DNA of 12,501 nt from CAIWHR01 sp039915505 (GCA_039915505.1 JBDSND010000136.1:1-12501); one strand, 5' to 3'. Positions 1 to 7,793 are shown, counted from the stretch's first letter. Made by a program: numbers and translations. Notes: generated by a model not told the origin, from the sequence alone.

Positions 1-801
1 TCGAGTATCTACTCCAAGATGCGGGTCTATGACGGCGAGACCCTCAAGGACGTCGACCCGAAGGCCAAGACCCTGCAGGAATACCGGGATTACGCGGGCC
101 CGGACGAAGGCATGACCGGAGTGTCAACGCGTTTCGCCTACAAGATCCTGTCGGCCGTGTTCAATCACGACCAGACCGAGATCGCCGCCAATCCCGTTCA
201 CCTGATGTACGTGCTCGAGCAGCGGCTGGGCCGCGAGGACCTGCCCGACGAAACCCGCCGGCGGTACGTCGAGCACGTCAAGGGCTATCTCGGGCCCCGC
301 TATGCCGAGTTCATCGGCAAGGAAATCCAAACGGCGTACCTCGAGTCGTATACCGAGTATGGCCAGAACATCTTTGACCGTTACGTGACCTTCGCGGACT
401 GCTGGATCCAGGAGGAGGACTACCGCGACCCGGAAACGGGCGAGCAGTTCGACCGGGCGGCGCTCAACGGCGAGCTCGAGAAAATCGAGAAGCCGGCTGG
501 AATCGGTAATCCAAAAGACTTCCGCAACGAGATCGTCAATTTCGTGCTCCGGGCGCGCGCCCACAATGCGGGTCGCAACCCGACGTGGAACAGCTACGAG
601 AAGCTGCGCGAAGTGATCGAGAAAAAGATGTTCTCGAACACCGAGGACCTGCTCCCGGTGATCTCGTTCAATGCCAAGGCGTCGGCCGACGAAAAGCAAA
701 AGCACCAGAACTTCGTGGCCCGCATGGTGGCCAAAGGTTACACAGAGAAGCAGGTCCGGCTGCTCGCCGAGTGGTACCTGCGCGTGCACAAGTCATCGTG
801 A
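1..801 (+). CDS. prkA: PrkA/YeaG serine protein kinase, C-terminal part (5' end outside window)
   Basis: The reading frame is open from the first base and reads SSIYSK before the first in-window Met at 19, so the gene starts upstream and only about 266 C-terminal residues of a family usually near 640 are present. The sequence matches the E. coli YeaG C-terminus almost throughout: MRVYDGETLKD, the YRDYAG.DEG motif, GLSTRF-type VSTRFAYKIL, YAEFIGKEIQTAYLES, YGQNIFDRYVT, EKIEKPAGI.NPKDFRNE, KKMFSNTEDLLPVISFNAK, and the ending EWYLRVHKSS. The family is a cytoplasmic protein with an N-terminal AAA+ module (not visible here) and a C-terminal PrkA domain described as kinase-like; E. coli YeaG acts in nitrogen starvation and stationary phase, and a Bacillus homologue has been reported to behave as an ATP-dependent protease. 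It is the first visible gene of a three-gene run and ends 28 nt before yeaH, so co-transcription is very likely. No truncation or frameshift is seen within the visible part. Confidence 0.96.
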   Translation, partial: SSIYSKMRVYDGETLKDVDPKAKTLQEYRDYAGPDEGMTGVSTRFAYKILSAVFNHDQTEIAANPVHLMYVLEQRLGREDLPDETRRRYVEHVKGYLGPRYAEFIGKEIQTAYLESYTEYGQNIFDRYVTFADCWIQEEDYRDPETGEQFDRAALNGELEKIEKPAGIGNPKDFRNEIVNFVLRARAHNAGRNPTWNSYEKLREVIEKKMFSNTEDLLPVISFNAKASADEKQKHQNFVARMVAKGYTEKQVRLLAEWYLRVHKSS

Positions 802-829
802 GGCGCCACGACGGCGGCGGAGAGCGTCC

Positions 830-2098
830 ATGGCCCACTTGATTGACCGGCGGCCCAACGCCCGAGGCAAGAGCGCGGTCAACCGCGAGCGGTTCCTGCG
901 CCGGTACAAGTCGCAGATCCAGGATGCGGTCAAGAAGATGGTCGGTGAGCGCAAGCTCGCCGACATGGAGCAGGGGGGGAAGGTTCACATCCCGCGCAAG
1001 GATATCGCCGAGCCCTCGTTCAACTTCGGCCGCGGCGGCGACCGCGAGTTCGTACTCCCCGGCAACCGCGAGTTCGTCACCGGCGATAAGATCCCGCGTC
1101 CCGAGCAGGGCGGATCCGGCGGATCGGGCAACGAGGGCGGCGACGGCGAAAGCACGGACGCCTTCGTGTTCTCGCTCTCGCGCGAAGAGTTCATGCACAT
1201 CTTCTTCGACGACCTCGAGCTGCCCAACCTAGCCCGCACCGAGATCGGTCGCACGACCCGGAGGAAGAGCGTACGCGCCGGCTTCACGACTTCGGGCGCC
1301 CCGGCGAACCTCTCGGTGATGCGCACGCTCACTAATTCGCTGGCCCGACGCATCGCGCTCCGCGCCAGCCTGAAGCGTCAGCAGGTGCAATTGGACGACG
1401 ATTTCCAGTCAGCGCTGGCGCTTGGCGAGGCGGGCGTTGCCGCGGACGTCCAGGAACAGCTCGATCGACTCGAGCGGCGTCGGACCGCGCTGCCGTACCT
1501 TGAAGAGCTGGATCTGCGCTATCGCAACCGGGTTTTCCGCCCCGAGCCGATCGCGCGCGCCGCGATGTTCTGCCTGATGGACGTCTCGGCATCCATGGAC
1601 GAGGATAAGAAGGATCTCGCCAAGCGCTTTTTCACCCTGCTCTACCTGTTCCTCACCCGCAAGTACGAGGAGGTCCACCTGGTGTTCATCCGGCACACCG
1701 ACGACGCGGAGGAGGTCGACGAGGAGGCGTTCTTCCACGACACCCGATCCGGAGGGACCGTGGTGTACTCGGCCCTGGAACTCGCCGACAAGATCCGCGC
1801 CGAGCGCTACGGCTCGGGCTGGAACGTGTACGCGGCGCAGGCCTCGGATGGGGACGCGTTCGGATCGGACCCCGCCCGGAGCGCGCGATTCCTGCGCGAA
1901 AAGCTGTTGCCGTCGATGCGCTACTACGCCTACCTCGAGCTATCCGACTCGGATGGCTCGGAACGCGCCTCGAGCCTGTGGGCGGAGTACGACCGTGTCG
2001 CCGAAGCGACCGACAATTTCGCCATGCGCCGGGCGTCGCTGCGCGAGCAGATCTATCCGGTATTTCGCGAGCTCTTCCGCAAGGAGAAGCAGCAGTGA
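830..2098 (+). CDS. yeaH: YeaH/YhbH family protein with von Willebrand A domain
   Basis: This 422-residue protein is collinear with E. coli YeaH (near 427). I chose the ATG at 830 because the protein then begins MAHLIDRRPNARGKS, matching the family N-terminus, and a GGAG lies 7 nt upstream; the frame stays open to 671 but that part overlaps prkA and is not protein-like. Visible features are a basic N-terminus, the EPSFNFGRGG motif (61-70), a Gly-rich linker (94-107), the central RAGFTTSGAPANLSV block, and a C-terminal VWA domain from about 244. The metal-ion-dependent adhesion site looks complete: D251-x-S253-x-S255, T310 in SGGT, and D340 in QASDGD. The ending YPVFRELFRKEKQQ also fits YeaH. 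The biochemical role is unknown; VWA proteins are often partners of AAA+ proteins, and the adjacent prkA encodes one, so a PrkA-YeaH complex is a reasonable inference. Cytoplasmic: no signal peptide or membrane segment. Confidence 0.95.
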   Translation: MAHLIDRRPNARGKSAVNRERFLRRYKSQIQDAVKKMVGERKLADMEQGGKVHIPRKDIAEPSFNFGRGGDREFVLPGNREFVTGDKIPRPEQGGSGGSGNEGGDGESTDAFVFSLSREEFMHIFFDDLELPNLARTEIGRTTRRKSVRAGFTTSGAPANLSVMRTLTNSLARRIALRASLKRQQVQLDDDFQSALALGEAGVAADVQEQLDRLERRRTALPYLEELDLRYRNRVFRPEPIARAAMFCLMDVSASMDEDKKDLAKRFFTLLYLFLTRKYEEVHLVFIRHTDDAEEVDEEAFFHDTRSGGTVVYSALELADKIRAERYGSGWNVYAAQASDGDAFGSDPARSARFLREKLLPSMRYYAYLELSDSDGSERASSLWAEYDRVAEATDNFAMRRASLREQIYPVFRELFRKEKQQ

Positions 2099-2128
2099 CG
2101 GCGTCGGCGCGACGAGCTTGGCATGGAA

Positions 2129-2150
2129 GCCGGGTAGGCCACAGCCCGGC
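2129..2150 (+). repeat. Inverted repeat (possible RNA hairpin) between yeaH and spoVR
   Basis: In the 76-nt gap between yeaH and spoVR, GCCGGG at 2129-2134 is the exact reverse complement of CCCGGC at 2145-2150, with a 10-nt loop. No T-run follows, so it is not a standard intrinsic terminator. It could be an mRNA-processing or stability element that tunes spoVR relative to the upstream genes, or a chance event in GC-rich DNA. Confidence 0.35.
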
Positions 2151-2174
2151 ACCGGGTACGGCGGAGGATAGTCC

Positions 2175-3662
2175 ATGACTGCCATTTCCCGCGGCGCCGA
2201 TTGGGACTTCGATCTCCTGGAGCGCTACCACGGCGCCATCGCCGAGATCGCCGGCGAATACCGGCTCGATACGTACCCCAACCAGATCGAGATCATCACG
2301 TCCGAGCAGATGCTCGACGCGTATGCGACCACGGGATTGCCCGTGGGATACCCCCACTGGTCCTACGGCAAGGAGTTCATCCGCAACGAGCAGGCCTACC
2401 GCCGCGGCATGCAAGGGCTTGCCTACGAGATCGTGATCAACTCGAGCCCTTGCATCGCCTACCTCATGGAAGAGAACACCATGGCGACGCAAGCGCTGGT
2501 GATGGCGCATGCGTGCTACGGCCATAACTCCTTCTTCAAGGGCAACCACCTGTTCCGGCAGTGGACCGACGCCGAGTCGATTCTGGATTACCTGGTGTTC
2601 GCCCGCCGATTCGTGATGGAGTGCGAGGAGCGGCGCGGCCACGCCGCGGTCGAGGAGGTCATCGACGCCTGCCATGCACTGATGGCACACGGGGTAGATC
2701 GGTATCGGCGGCCAGCGCCGCTGACCCTCAAGGCCGAGACCGCGCGACTCGCGGCGCGCGAGGCCCATCGCGAGCGGCACTTCAACGACCTGTGGCGGAC
2801 GGTTCCCGAGTCGGCGGCCGCCCGCAAGTCCGAGAGCGCGGACCGTTTACCGATGGAGCCACAGGAGAACATCCTGTACTTCGTGGAGAAGTACTCGCCC
2901 CGGCTCGAACCCTGGGAACGCGAGCTCGTCAGGATCGTGCGCAAGCTCGCGCAATACTTCTACCCCCAGGGCCAGACCAAGCTCATGAACGAGGGCTGGG
3001 CAACCTTCTGGCACTACACGATCCTCAACCGCCTGCATGAGAAGGGACTCGCAGACGACGGCTTCATGCTGGAGTTCCTGAAAAGCCACACCAACGTCGT
3101 GGCGCAGCCCTCGTACGACTCTCCAGCCTACGGGGGCATCAATCCGTACGCCCTGGGGTTTGCCATGTTCGCGGACCTGCGCAGGATCTGCGAGTCCCCC
3201 GACGACGAGGATCGCGAGTGGTTTCCGCAGCTCGCGGGTAGCGACTGGCACGCGACTCTCGACTTCGCCATGCGCAACTTCAAGGATGAGTCGTTTATCG
3301 CCCAGTACCTATCGCCGCGGCTGCTGCGCGAGTTCCACCTGTTTGCCATTGCGGATCATGCGCGCGAAGACACCCTGCTCGTGGACAGCATCCACGATGA
3401 ACGGGGTTACCGGCGGGTGCGCAAGCTGCTGTCCATGCAATACGCGCAGGAACTGCGCGTGCCGGATGTGCAGATCACGCGGTTCGACCAGCACGGCGAT
3501 CGATCGCTGACTCTTCGCTATCAACGCCGCCGCGGGCGTCCCTTGACCGATGCTGCCAACCAGGTCGTTGCTCACCTGAGACGGCTATGGGGGTTCGGGG
3601 TGCGGCTCGAGACCTGGGAGGATGAGTCACAGGTGGGCCGCGTGGTCGAATGCGCCGCGTGA
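2175..3662 (+). CDS. spoVR: SpoVR family protein (YcgB-like)
   Basis: The 495-residue protein aligns over its whole length with the SpoVR/YcgB family (E. coli YcgB about 510). The ATG at 2175 is preceded by GGAGG at 2163-2167 with 7-nt spacing. Recognisable family blocks are DWDFDLLERYH (9-19), the YPNQIEIIT.EQMLDAY region, GLPVGYPHWSYGKEF, NSSPCIAYLMEENTM, ACYGHNSFFKGNHLF, NILYFVEKYSPRLEPWERE, LMNEGWATFWHY, and SPAYGGINPYALGF. Bacillus SpoVR affects spore cortex formation, but proteobacteria carrying it do not sporulate; there it is a stationary-phase, RpoS-type gene of unknown biochemistry, and the many conserved His, Glu and Asp residues hint at metal binding (inference). It is the third gene of the prkA-yeaH-spoVR set. 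The stop codon lies 37 nt from the 3' end of the convergent gene, and no hairpin terminator is evident in that gap. Confidence 0.95.
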   Translation: MTAISRGADWDFDLLERYHGAIAEIAGEYRLDTYPNQIEIITSEQMLDAYATTGLPVGYPHWSYGKEFIRNEQAYRRGMQGLAYEIVINSSPCIAYLMEENTMATQALVMAHACYGHNSFFKGNHLFRQWTDAESILDYLVFARRFVMECEERRGHAAVEEVIDACHALMAHGVDRYRRPAPLTLKAETARLAAREAHRERHFNDLWRTVPESAAARKSESADRLPMEPQENILYFVEKYSPRLEPWERELVRIVRKLAQYFYPQGQTKLMNEGWATFWHYTILNRLHEKGLADDGFMLEFLKSHTNVVAQPSYDSPAYGGINPYALGFAMFADLRRICESPDDEDREWFPQLAGSDWHATLDFAMRNFKDESFIAQYLSPRLLREFHLFAIADHAREDTLLVDSIHDERGYRRVRKLLSMQYAQELRVPDVQITRFDQHGDRSLTLRYQRRRGRPLTDAANQVVAHLRRLWGFGVRLETWEDESQVGRVVECAA

Positions 3663-3699
3663 AATCGCGCAAGTAGCCGCTGGGTTGAAAGGTCTCGCC

Positions 3700-5376
3700 T
3701 TACCCTCGCGTGGATCTCTGGCTCCCGACGCGATCCTCGAGCGACGCGCCTTCAAGGCGCCGAATCAGGATATCCACCATGTCGCTGCCTTCGCGCGAAG
3801 GCAGTCGATGAGCACGCAACAGTTCGACGACCTGGGGCACGTCCAGGGTCCGATAGTCGTTTCGCACCAGGATGCCCGCGATGGCCCGCTGCGCGCTTGC
3901 GCCATTGACCTGCGGGTACAACTCGACCAGTGCCGCCAGGATGGCAGGATCGCGCACGGGATGCCGGGCAAGGACGTCGAAGGCCCGCGCTTGCGCAGCC
4001 GGATCGCGCAGGGCGCCGATTCTGGCGACCGCTTGACGCAGTTCGTCGGCCGTAAAGGCGCGCTGCTGCAGATACATCGCGGCCGCGTCCGCCTCGCCGG
4101 GCTGGCCGCTCGCCAAGGCCGTCAGCACTGCGGCATGGGCCTCCGCGTCGCCAAGGCATGCATGAATGGCCGCGTGATCAGCGCCCCGACCTGATCGGAA
4201 CACCTCGTTCAATTGCAGCGCGTACCCGGTCGCCAACTGGCACGCTAGCCCGATGTCGGCGATGGCGATCGTCGGCGCGCGCAGCAGGTCGAGGACCAGT
4301 GCGGCCAGTTCGTCCCGTTCCTCCGCATCACTGAGCCAGCCGAGAGCGTGCGCGACCTGCACCATGCGGGCGCGGGTCTCGGCACGATCGGAATCACGGG
4401 CAAAGGTTACGAAGGCGTTTCGCGCCGGAGCATCGGCGGCAATCGACGCTAGCGCCGCACGTACGGCGGGGGTGCGGCGCGCCTCCTGCGAGACCGCGCC
4501 CACCAAGCGCTCGATCCGATCCAGGAAGAACCGCACCTCGGCCATGTCACGACCGAGAATTTCGTGAACGAAGCGCAGTTTCTCGGCAAGGTCCGCCCGC
4601 TCGTCGACGAACCGGCAGACCTCGGCCCGGTACGCCGATTCCGGGTCGCCGCGTTGCACGCCGTGGGTTACGGTCATTCCGTGCGCGGCGAAGCCATTGA
4701 CCAGGCGCCGATTAGTGCGGCCATTGCCGACGTCGGCAGTGTTGCCCTGGTGGAAGTAGCGTTGCAGGATCGGTCCCGCGGTCATCCCTAGCGGCGCCAC
4801 CGAGGAAAAGCCGTAGATCGCCGGCACGTCCCGGAACACGCGCCGCATCACGTCGCGGTTGCTGCTGCCATGACGATCCTTGAGGGTCGCGGCCCGCCGC
4901 GCCGCCTCCCATGGTGGATAGCCCGTGCGAATGAGGCTCCGCGTGATCTCGCCGCCTGGCCGTTCGATGACGTCGGGACTCAGCGTGGTGCAGCCGAACA
5001 GGTAGACCTCCTTGAGCCCCGAGAAAAGTCCCGGACAGGAATCGCTGCAGGACGCGCGCTCCATCTCCTCGACGGGGAGGTACTCATCCACCGCGAGTTG
5101 GTCGGAAAAGAAGTCTTTGCCGTTGAAGTGCCCCGACACCACCAGCACGTCGCATTGCACGCCCTTGCGGCATGCCGACTCAAGCCAATTCGGACGCCCG
5201 CGCTCCACCAGTTCGACGAATTGATACTGGCTGTCGGGAAGCGCGCGCCGGAACGCGTCGCGCTCGTCCGACGAGTTCACGGTGATGGTGCACACCGTCC
5301 GCTTGGCCGCGGCGAGAGTCGGCCAGCAGATGCCGCAGATGAGGCTTGCGAGGAGGATCCAGGAGGGTCGATTCAT
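3700..5376 (-). CDS. Exported protein with caspase/CHAT-like His-Cys core and helical HEAT-like repeats
   Basis: I do not recognise a named family with a known function. The ATG at 5376 gives 558 residues and starts MNRPSWILLASL; a TTG two codons earlier (5382) is possible but less likely, and no strong Shine-Dalgarno is seen for either. Residues 1 to about 24 form a signal peptide (hydrophobic core, then PTLAAA), so the protein is exported. Residues 25-240 look like an alpha/beta domain: an RTVCTITVNS strand, CDVLVVSGHFNG (His83 at a strand end), then KEVYLFGCTTLSP (Cys129 at the next strand end). This His-then-Cys spacing after two beta-strands is the arrangement of caspase-like and CHAT cysteine peptidases. 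A later IYGFSSVAPLG block (188-198) fits a substrate-pocket strand of that fold. Cys110, Cys114 and other N-terminal Cys may form disulfides. Residues from about 250 to the end are Ala/Leu-rich helices resembling degenerate HEAT repeats. Catalytic activity is inferred only. Confidence 0.85.
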   Translation of the reverse strand: MNRPSWILLASLICGICWPTLAAAKRTVCTITVNSSDERDAFRRALPDSQYQFVELVERGRPNWLESACRKGVQCDVLVVSGHFNGKDFFSDQLAVDEYLPVEEMERASCSDSCPGLFSGLKEVYLFGCTTLSPDVIERPGGEITRSLIRTGYPPWEAARRAATLKDRHGSSNRDVMRRVFRDVPAIYGFSSVAPLGMTAGPILQRYFHQGNTADVGNGRTNRRLVNGFAAHGMTVTHGVQRGDPESAYRAEVCRFVDERADLAEKLRFVHEILGRDMAEVRFFLDRIERLVGAVSQEARRTPAVRAALASIAADAPARNAFVTFARDSDRAETRARMVQVAHALGWLSDAEERDELAALVLDLLRAPTIAIADIGLACQLATGYALQLNEVFRSGRGADHAAIHACLGDAEAHAAVLTALASGQPGEADAAAMYLQQRAFTADELRQAVARIGALRDPAAQARAFDVLARHPVRDPAILAALVELYPQVNGASAQRAIAGILVRNDYRTLDVPQVVELLRAHRLPSREGSDMVDILIRRLEGASLEDRVGSQRSTRG

Positions 5377-5687
5377 GGCCAAGGACAGTCTTGCGCCCGC
5401 GGCAGGGGGGGCGCCGCGGGTAATTTATTCATACATCGGTACAGCGCCTGCACGTCGCTGCGATCGCCCCGCCGCAGGGAGTCGCCCCTGACCCCATGCG
5501 GTCGTGCCTTGCAGGAATAAGCGAAATTCAAGCCAATGTAATGCAATGCGGGACGGATTGCCCGCGAGGCAGAAGGTGGGCCTGATGAACGCCGGTTTTG
5601 GGCCAGGCGGCAGATCGGCGCGGCACAGGATGGTTGCCTCGAGGGCAGCAGCAGGACACCGGGCACCAGCAGCCGCCCCGAGCGGCG
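5377..5687. other. Intergenic region between the sirtuin gene and the caspase-like gene
   Basis: About 310 bases with no convincing gene on either strand; the open frames here lack ribosome sites and protein-like composition. An unusually AT-rich patch at 5420-5433 (TAATTTATTCATAC on the + strand) stands out in GC-rich surroundings and lies 45-57 nt upstream of the caspase-like ATG, where a promoter -10 region could sit; I cannot assign a matching -35. Immediately after the sirtuin stop, GCCGC at 5672-5676 and GCGGC at 5682-5686 form a short 5-bp inverted repeat, too weak and without a T-run to call a terminator. Confidence 0.4.
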
Positions 5688-6599
5688 CTACGCGCGCTCG
5701 GCTAGGGCACTTAGCGTCGGCGAACAGTCAGCGTCGACCTTGACCACGGCGAGGTGATCGGCGCGCGTCCGGCCGCGCGTGAGGATGGCGATCGGCTTAC
5801 CGCTGGCCGCGGCCCACTCACAGAAGCGATAGCCGGAATAGACCATCAAGGAGGAGCCGATGACGAGCGCGGCATCCGCCGCCGCGAGGTGGCTGCGCGC
5901 CGTCTCGACGCGTAGCCGCGGCACGCCCTCGCCGAAGAAGACCACGTCGGGCTTGAGCATGCCAGCGCACGCCGGGCAGCCCGGAACCCGGAATGCCGCG
6001 CACTGGGCCGGGGTCAGCAGCGCATAGCCGTCGGGCCCTGCCTGGGCCCATGAAGCCGCGACCAGCGCCGGGTTCTGGCGCAGGAAAGTCGCCTGGAGAG
6101 TGCTGCGATCCACGCGCGCGCCGCAGTCGAGGCAGACGACCTCCCGGAGGCTGCCGTGCAATTCGATGGGCCCGATGCTCCCCGCCCGCTGGTGCAGTCC
6201 GTCGACGTTCTGGGTGACCAGCGCGGCGACGTGACCACGCGCCGCCAGTCTTACCAGCGCCTCGTGACCACCGTTTGGACGCGCTGCGGCGATCCTCGGC
6301 CAGCCGATCATGCTCCGTGCCCAGTAGCGCTGGCGCACGCTGGGGTCGGCGATGAAGTCGCGCACAAGTAACGGTGGCGGTCGTTGCCAGCCGCCGCTGG
6401 CATCCCGATAGCAGGGGATCCCTGAATCGGTACTGATTCCCGCCCCGGTCAGCACGAAGAGCCGCGGGTGGCACGCCACGAAGTCGTGCAGACGCGCGAT
6501 GTCAGCGGTGACCCCGAAACGCGCGGCCACGCGGACGACACCTAGCCCGAGGCGCGAATCGGGGGGCGGGAGACGCGCGGTCGGCGCGGCTGGCGTCAT
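5688..6599 (-). CDS. SIR2 family NAD-dependent protein deacylase (SIRT4-like bacterial sirtuin)
   Basis: A 303-residue sirtuin with all core motifs: the NAD-binding GAGIS (52-56) in FVLTGAGISTDSGIP, the YRD..GGW loop (64-71), TQNVDGLH (129-136), catalytic His148 in ELHGS, and zinc ligands Cys156, Cys159, Cys208 and Cys211 (CLDC and CPAC). VVFFGEGVP (219-227) and VIGSSLMVYS (246-255) complete the Rossmann part. It removes acyl groups from protein lysines using NAD, producing nicotinamide and O-acyl-ADP-ribose, in the cytoplasm. The overall pattern, especially GISTDSGIPCYRD and MLKPDVVFFGE, resembles the SIRT4-like bacterial class rather than CobB. The ATG at 6599 overlaps the stop of the upstream receptor gene (ATGA), so translation is probably coupled. 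The first 25-30 residues are Pro/Arg-rich and unlike the family; an in-frame GTG at 6530 (codon 24) is an alternative start that would give a more typical N-terminus. Confidence 0.94.
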   Translation of the reverse strand: MTPAAPTARLPPPDSRLGLGVVRVAARFGVTADIARLHDFVACHPRLFVLTGAGISTDSGIPCYRDASGGWQRPPPLLVRDFIADPSVRQRYWARSMIGWPRIAAARPNGGHEALVRLAARGHVAALVTQNVDGLHQRAGSIGPIELHGSLREVVCLDCGARVDRSTLQATFLRQNPALVAASWAQAGPDGYALLTPAQCAAFRVPGCPACAGMLKPDVVFFGEGVPRLRVETARSHLAAADAALVIGSSLMVYSGYRFCEWAAASGKPIAILTRGRTRADHLAVVKVDADCSPTLSALAERA

Positions 6600-7561
6600 T
6601 CGATGCGGAGGTTTGCGGCCTTGACGACTTTGCTCCAGCGATCCTGCTCTGCCTTAATGAACGCGGCGAACTCGGCGGGTGTGCCACCTCCGGCGCGGGC
6701 ATCGTCGTTCGCGAACCGTGTGGTGATCGCATTGGCCTTCAGCGCCTTGTTGATCTCGGTGGAAAGCCTGTCGATCACCTCCTTCGGAATGCCCGCCGGG
6801 CCGATGATCCCGTACCACTGCGAGGTCTCGAAACCAGAATAGCCCAGCTCAGCGACGGTCGGCACGTCCGGCAGCGACGGAATCCGCTCCGGGGTACCCA
6901 CGGCGATCGGTCGCAGCTTGCCAGACTTGATATGAGCCATCAGTGCCGGCGTGCCCGCCGAAGCCGCCTCGAGCCGGCCGCCGAGAAGATCCTGCAGCTG
7001 CGGCCCCGTGCCCCGATACGGTACGTGCACCACGTCGATGCCGCTGACGAGCTTGAGATACTCGAAGGCGAGATGGCCGGCGCTGCCGTTGCCTGCGGAG
7101 CCGTAATTCAGCGCCCCGGGCTTCTGCTTGGCGAGCGCCACGAACGCCTTGAAGTCGGCGGCCGGCACGGCCGCGTTCAGCACGAAGATGTTGGGGACCT
7201 TGGCGAGGAGTGCAATCGGCACGAAGTCACGGTTGACGTCGTAGTTCTGCCGCGCCATGGCAAAAGGATTCACAGCAAGGGTGCCCACGTGCCCAAGGAT
7301 CAGGGTATAGCCGTCGGGTGCAGCCTTGACGACTTCCTGCATGGCGATGGTGCCGGCGCCGCCGGCCCTATTCTCGACGACCACCGGCACCCCGAGCTGC
7401 GTCGAGAGCTCCTGCGCCACCGCCCGGGCGACGATCTCCGACGTGCCGCCGGGGGCGAAGGGCACCACCAGTCGGATGGGCTGGTGCGGATAGGACTGTC
7501 CCGAGGCTGGCGACATGACGGCGCAAAGCGAAAAGGCTAGGGCAACGAGCAGTTTCGACAC
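6596..7561 (-). CDS. Bug/TctC family periplasmic solute-binding receptor (tripartite tricarboxylate transporter type)
   Basis: A 321-residue protein starting with GTG at 7561; an AAGGAG (complement of 7567-7572) lies 5 nt upstream and decides this start. Residues 1-22 are a signal peptide (hydrophobic LLVALAFSLCAVM, then ASG), so the mature protein is periplasmic. Typical Bug/TctC motifs follow: YPHQPIRLVVPFAPGG (24-39), the VENRAGGAGTIA loop (62-73), APDGYTL, GSAGNGSAGH (154-163), HVPYRGTGP (179-187), LPDVPTVAELG and GPAGIP. The family binds carboxylates, amino acids or aromatic acids and hands them to TctAB-type permeases; no such permease gene is nearby, which is usual for the many orphan Bug receptors of betaproteobacteria. 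The ligand cannot be read from the sequence. It is followed by the sirtuin gene with a 4-nt overlap and preceded by a 324-nt gap, so its promoter probably lies in that gap. Confidence 0.94.
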   Translation of the reverse strand: MSKLLVALAFSLCAVMSPASGQSYPHQPIRLVVPFAPGGTSEIVARAVAQELSTQLGVPVVVENRAGGAGTIAMQEVVKAAPDGYTLILGHVGTLAVNPFAMARQNYDVNRDFVPIALLAKVPNIFVLNAAVPAADFKAFVALAKQKPGALNYGSAGNGSAGHLAFEYLKLVSGIDVVHVPYRGTGPQLQDLLGGRLEAASAGTPALMAHIKSGKLRPIAVGTPERIPSLPDVPTVAELGYSGFETSQWYGIIGPAGIPKEVIDRLSTEINKALKANAITTRFANDDARAGGGTPAEFAAFIKAEQDRWSKVVKAANLRIE

Positions 7562-7566
7562 GACCT

Positions 7567-7572
7567 CTCCTT
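7567..7572 (-). promoter_or_regulatory. Ribosome binding site deciding the GTG start of the Bug receptor
   Basis: AAGGAG on the - strand sits 5 nt upstream of the GTG at 7561. There is no in-frame ATG near the N-terminus that would leave the signal peptide intact, so this site supports the GTG start. Confidence 0.75.
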
Positions 7573-7793
7573 TGGGTTATGGAATTGTCGCCCTCGCGCG
7601 CCACTCCGGGGCAGGGCGCGCCAATGTACCAAAAACACGCGACCCTGTCCGCCGACCAACCTCCGGTATCGCTACTTGGCAAAGAGACGGAAGACCAGGC
7701 CCGCGTGGAGCCGCGGTATGAAGAAGGCGGCTACGGCGAGGAATCGGTCTGCGCGACACGTGGATGGCCGTCGATTTTGTGGCCGGTGTGGCC

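Noticed and set aside
671..829. Upstream extension of the yeaH frame
   Set aside because: The extension overlaps the conserved prkA C-terminus and encodes Arg/Ser/Pro-rich sequence unlike YeaH; the ATG at 830 with its ribosome site gives the family N-terminus.
1686..2780. 364-residue open frame on the - strand
   Set aside because: It lies antisense to yeaH and spoVR, has the composition of a GC-rich shadow frame, and shows no recognisable motif.
3663..3699. Search for a bidirectional terminator between the convergent spoVR and caspase-like genes
   Set aside because: No inverted repeat followed by a T-run is present in this 37-base gap.
5480..5500. A GGGTCAGGGGCGA-like string (- strand) reminiscent of sequences near REP-associated transposases in betaproteobacteria
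   Set aside because: Only one copy is present, with no partner repeat and no transposase gene, so a mobile or REP element cannot be supported.
5688..6599. Possibility that the SIR2 gene is part of an anti-phage (SIR2-effector) system
   Set aside because: The protein is a stand-alone, full-motif deacylase-type sirtuin with zinc-binding cysteines, coupled to a transport receptor; no defence partner such as an Argonaute, HerA or TIR gene is nearby.
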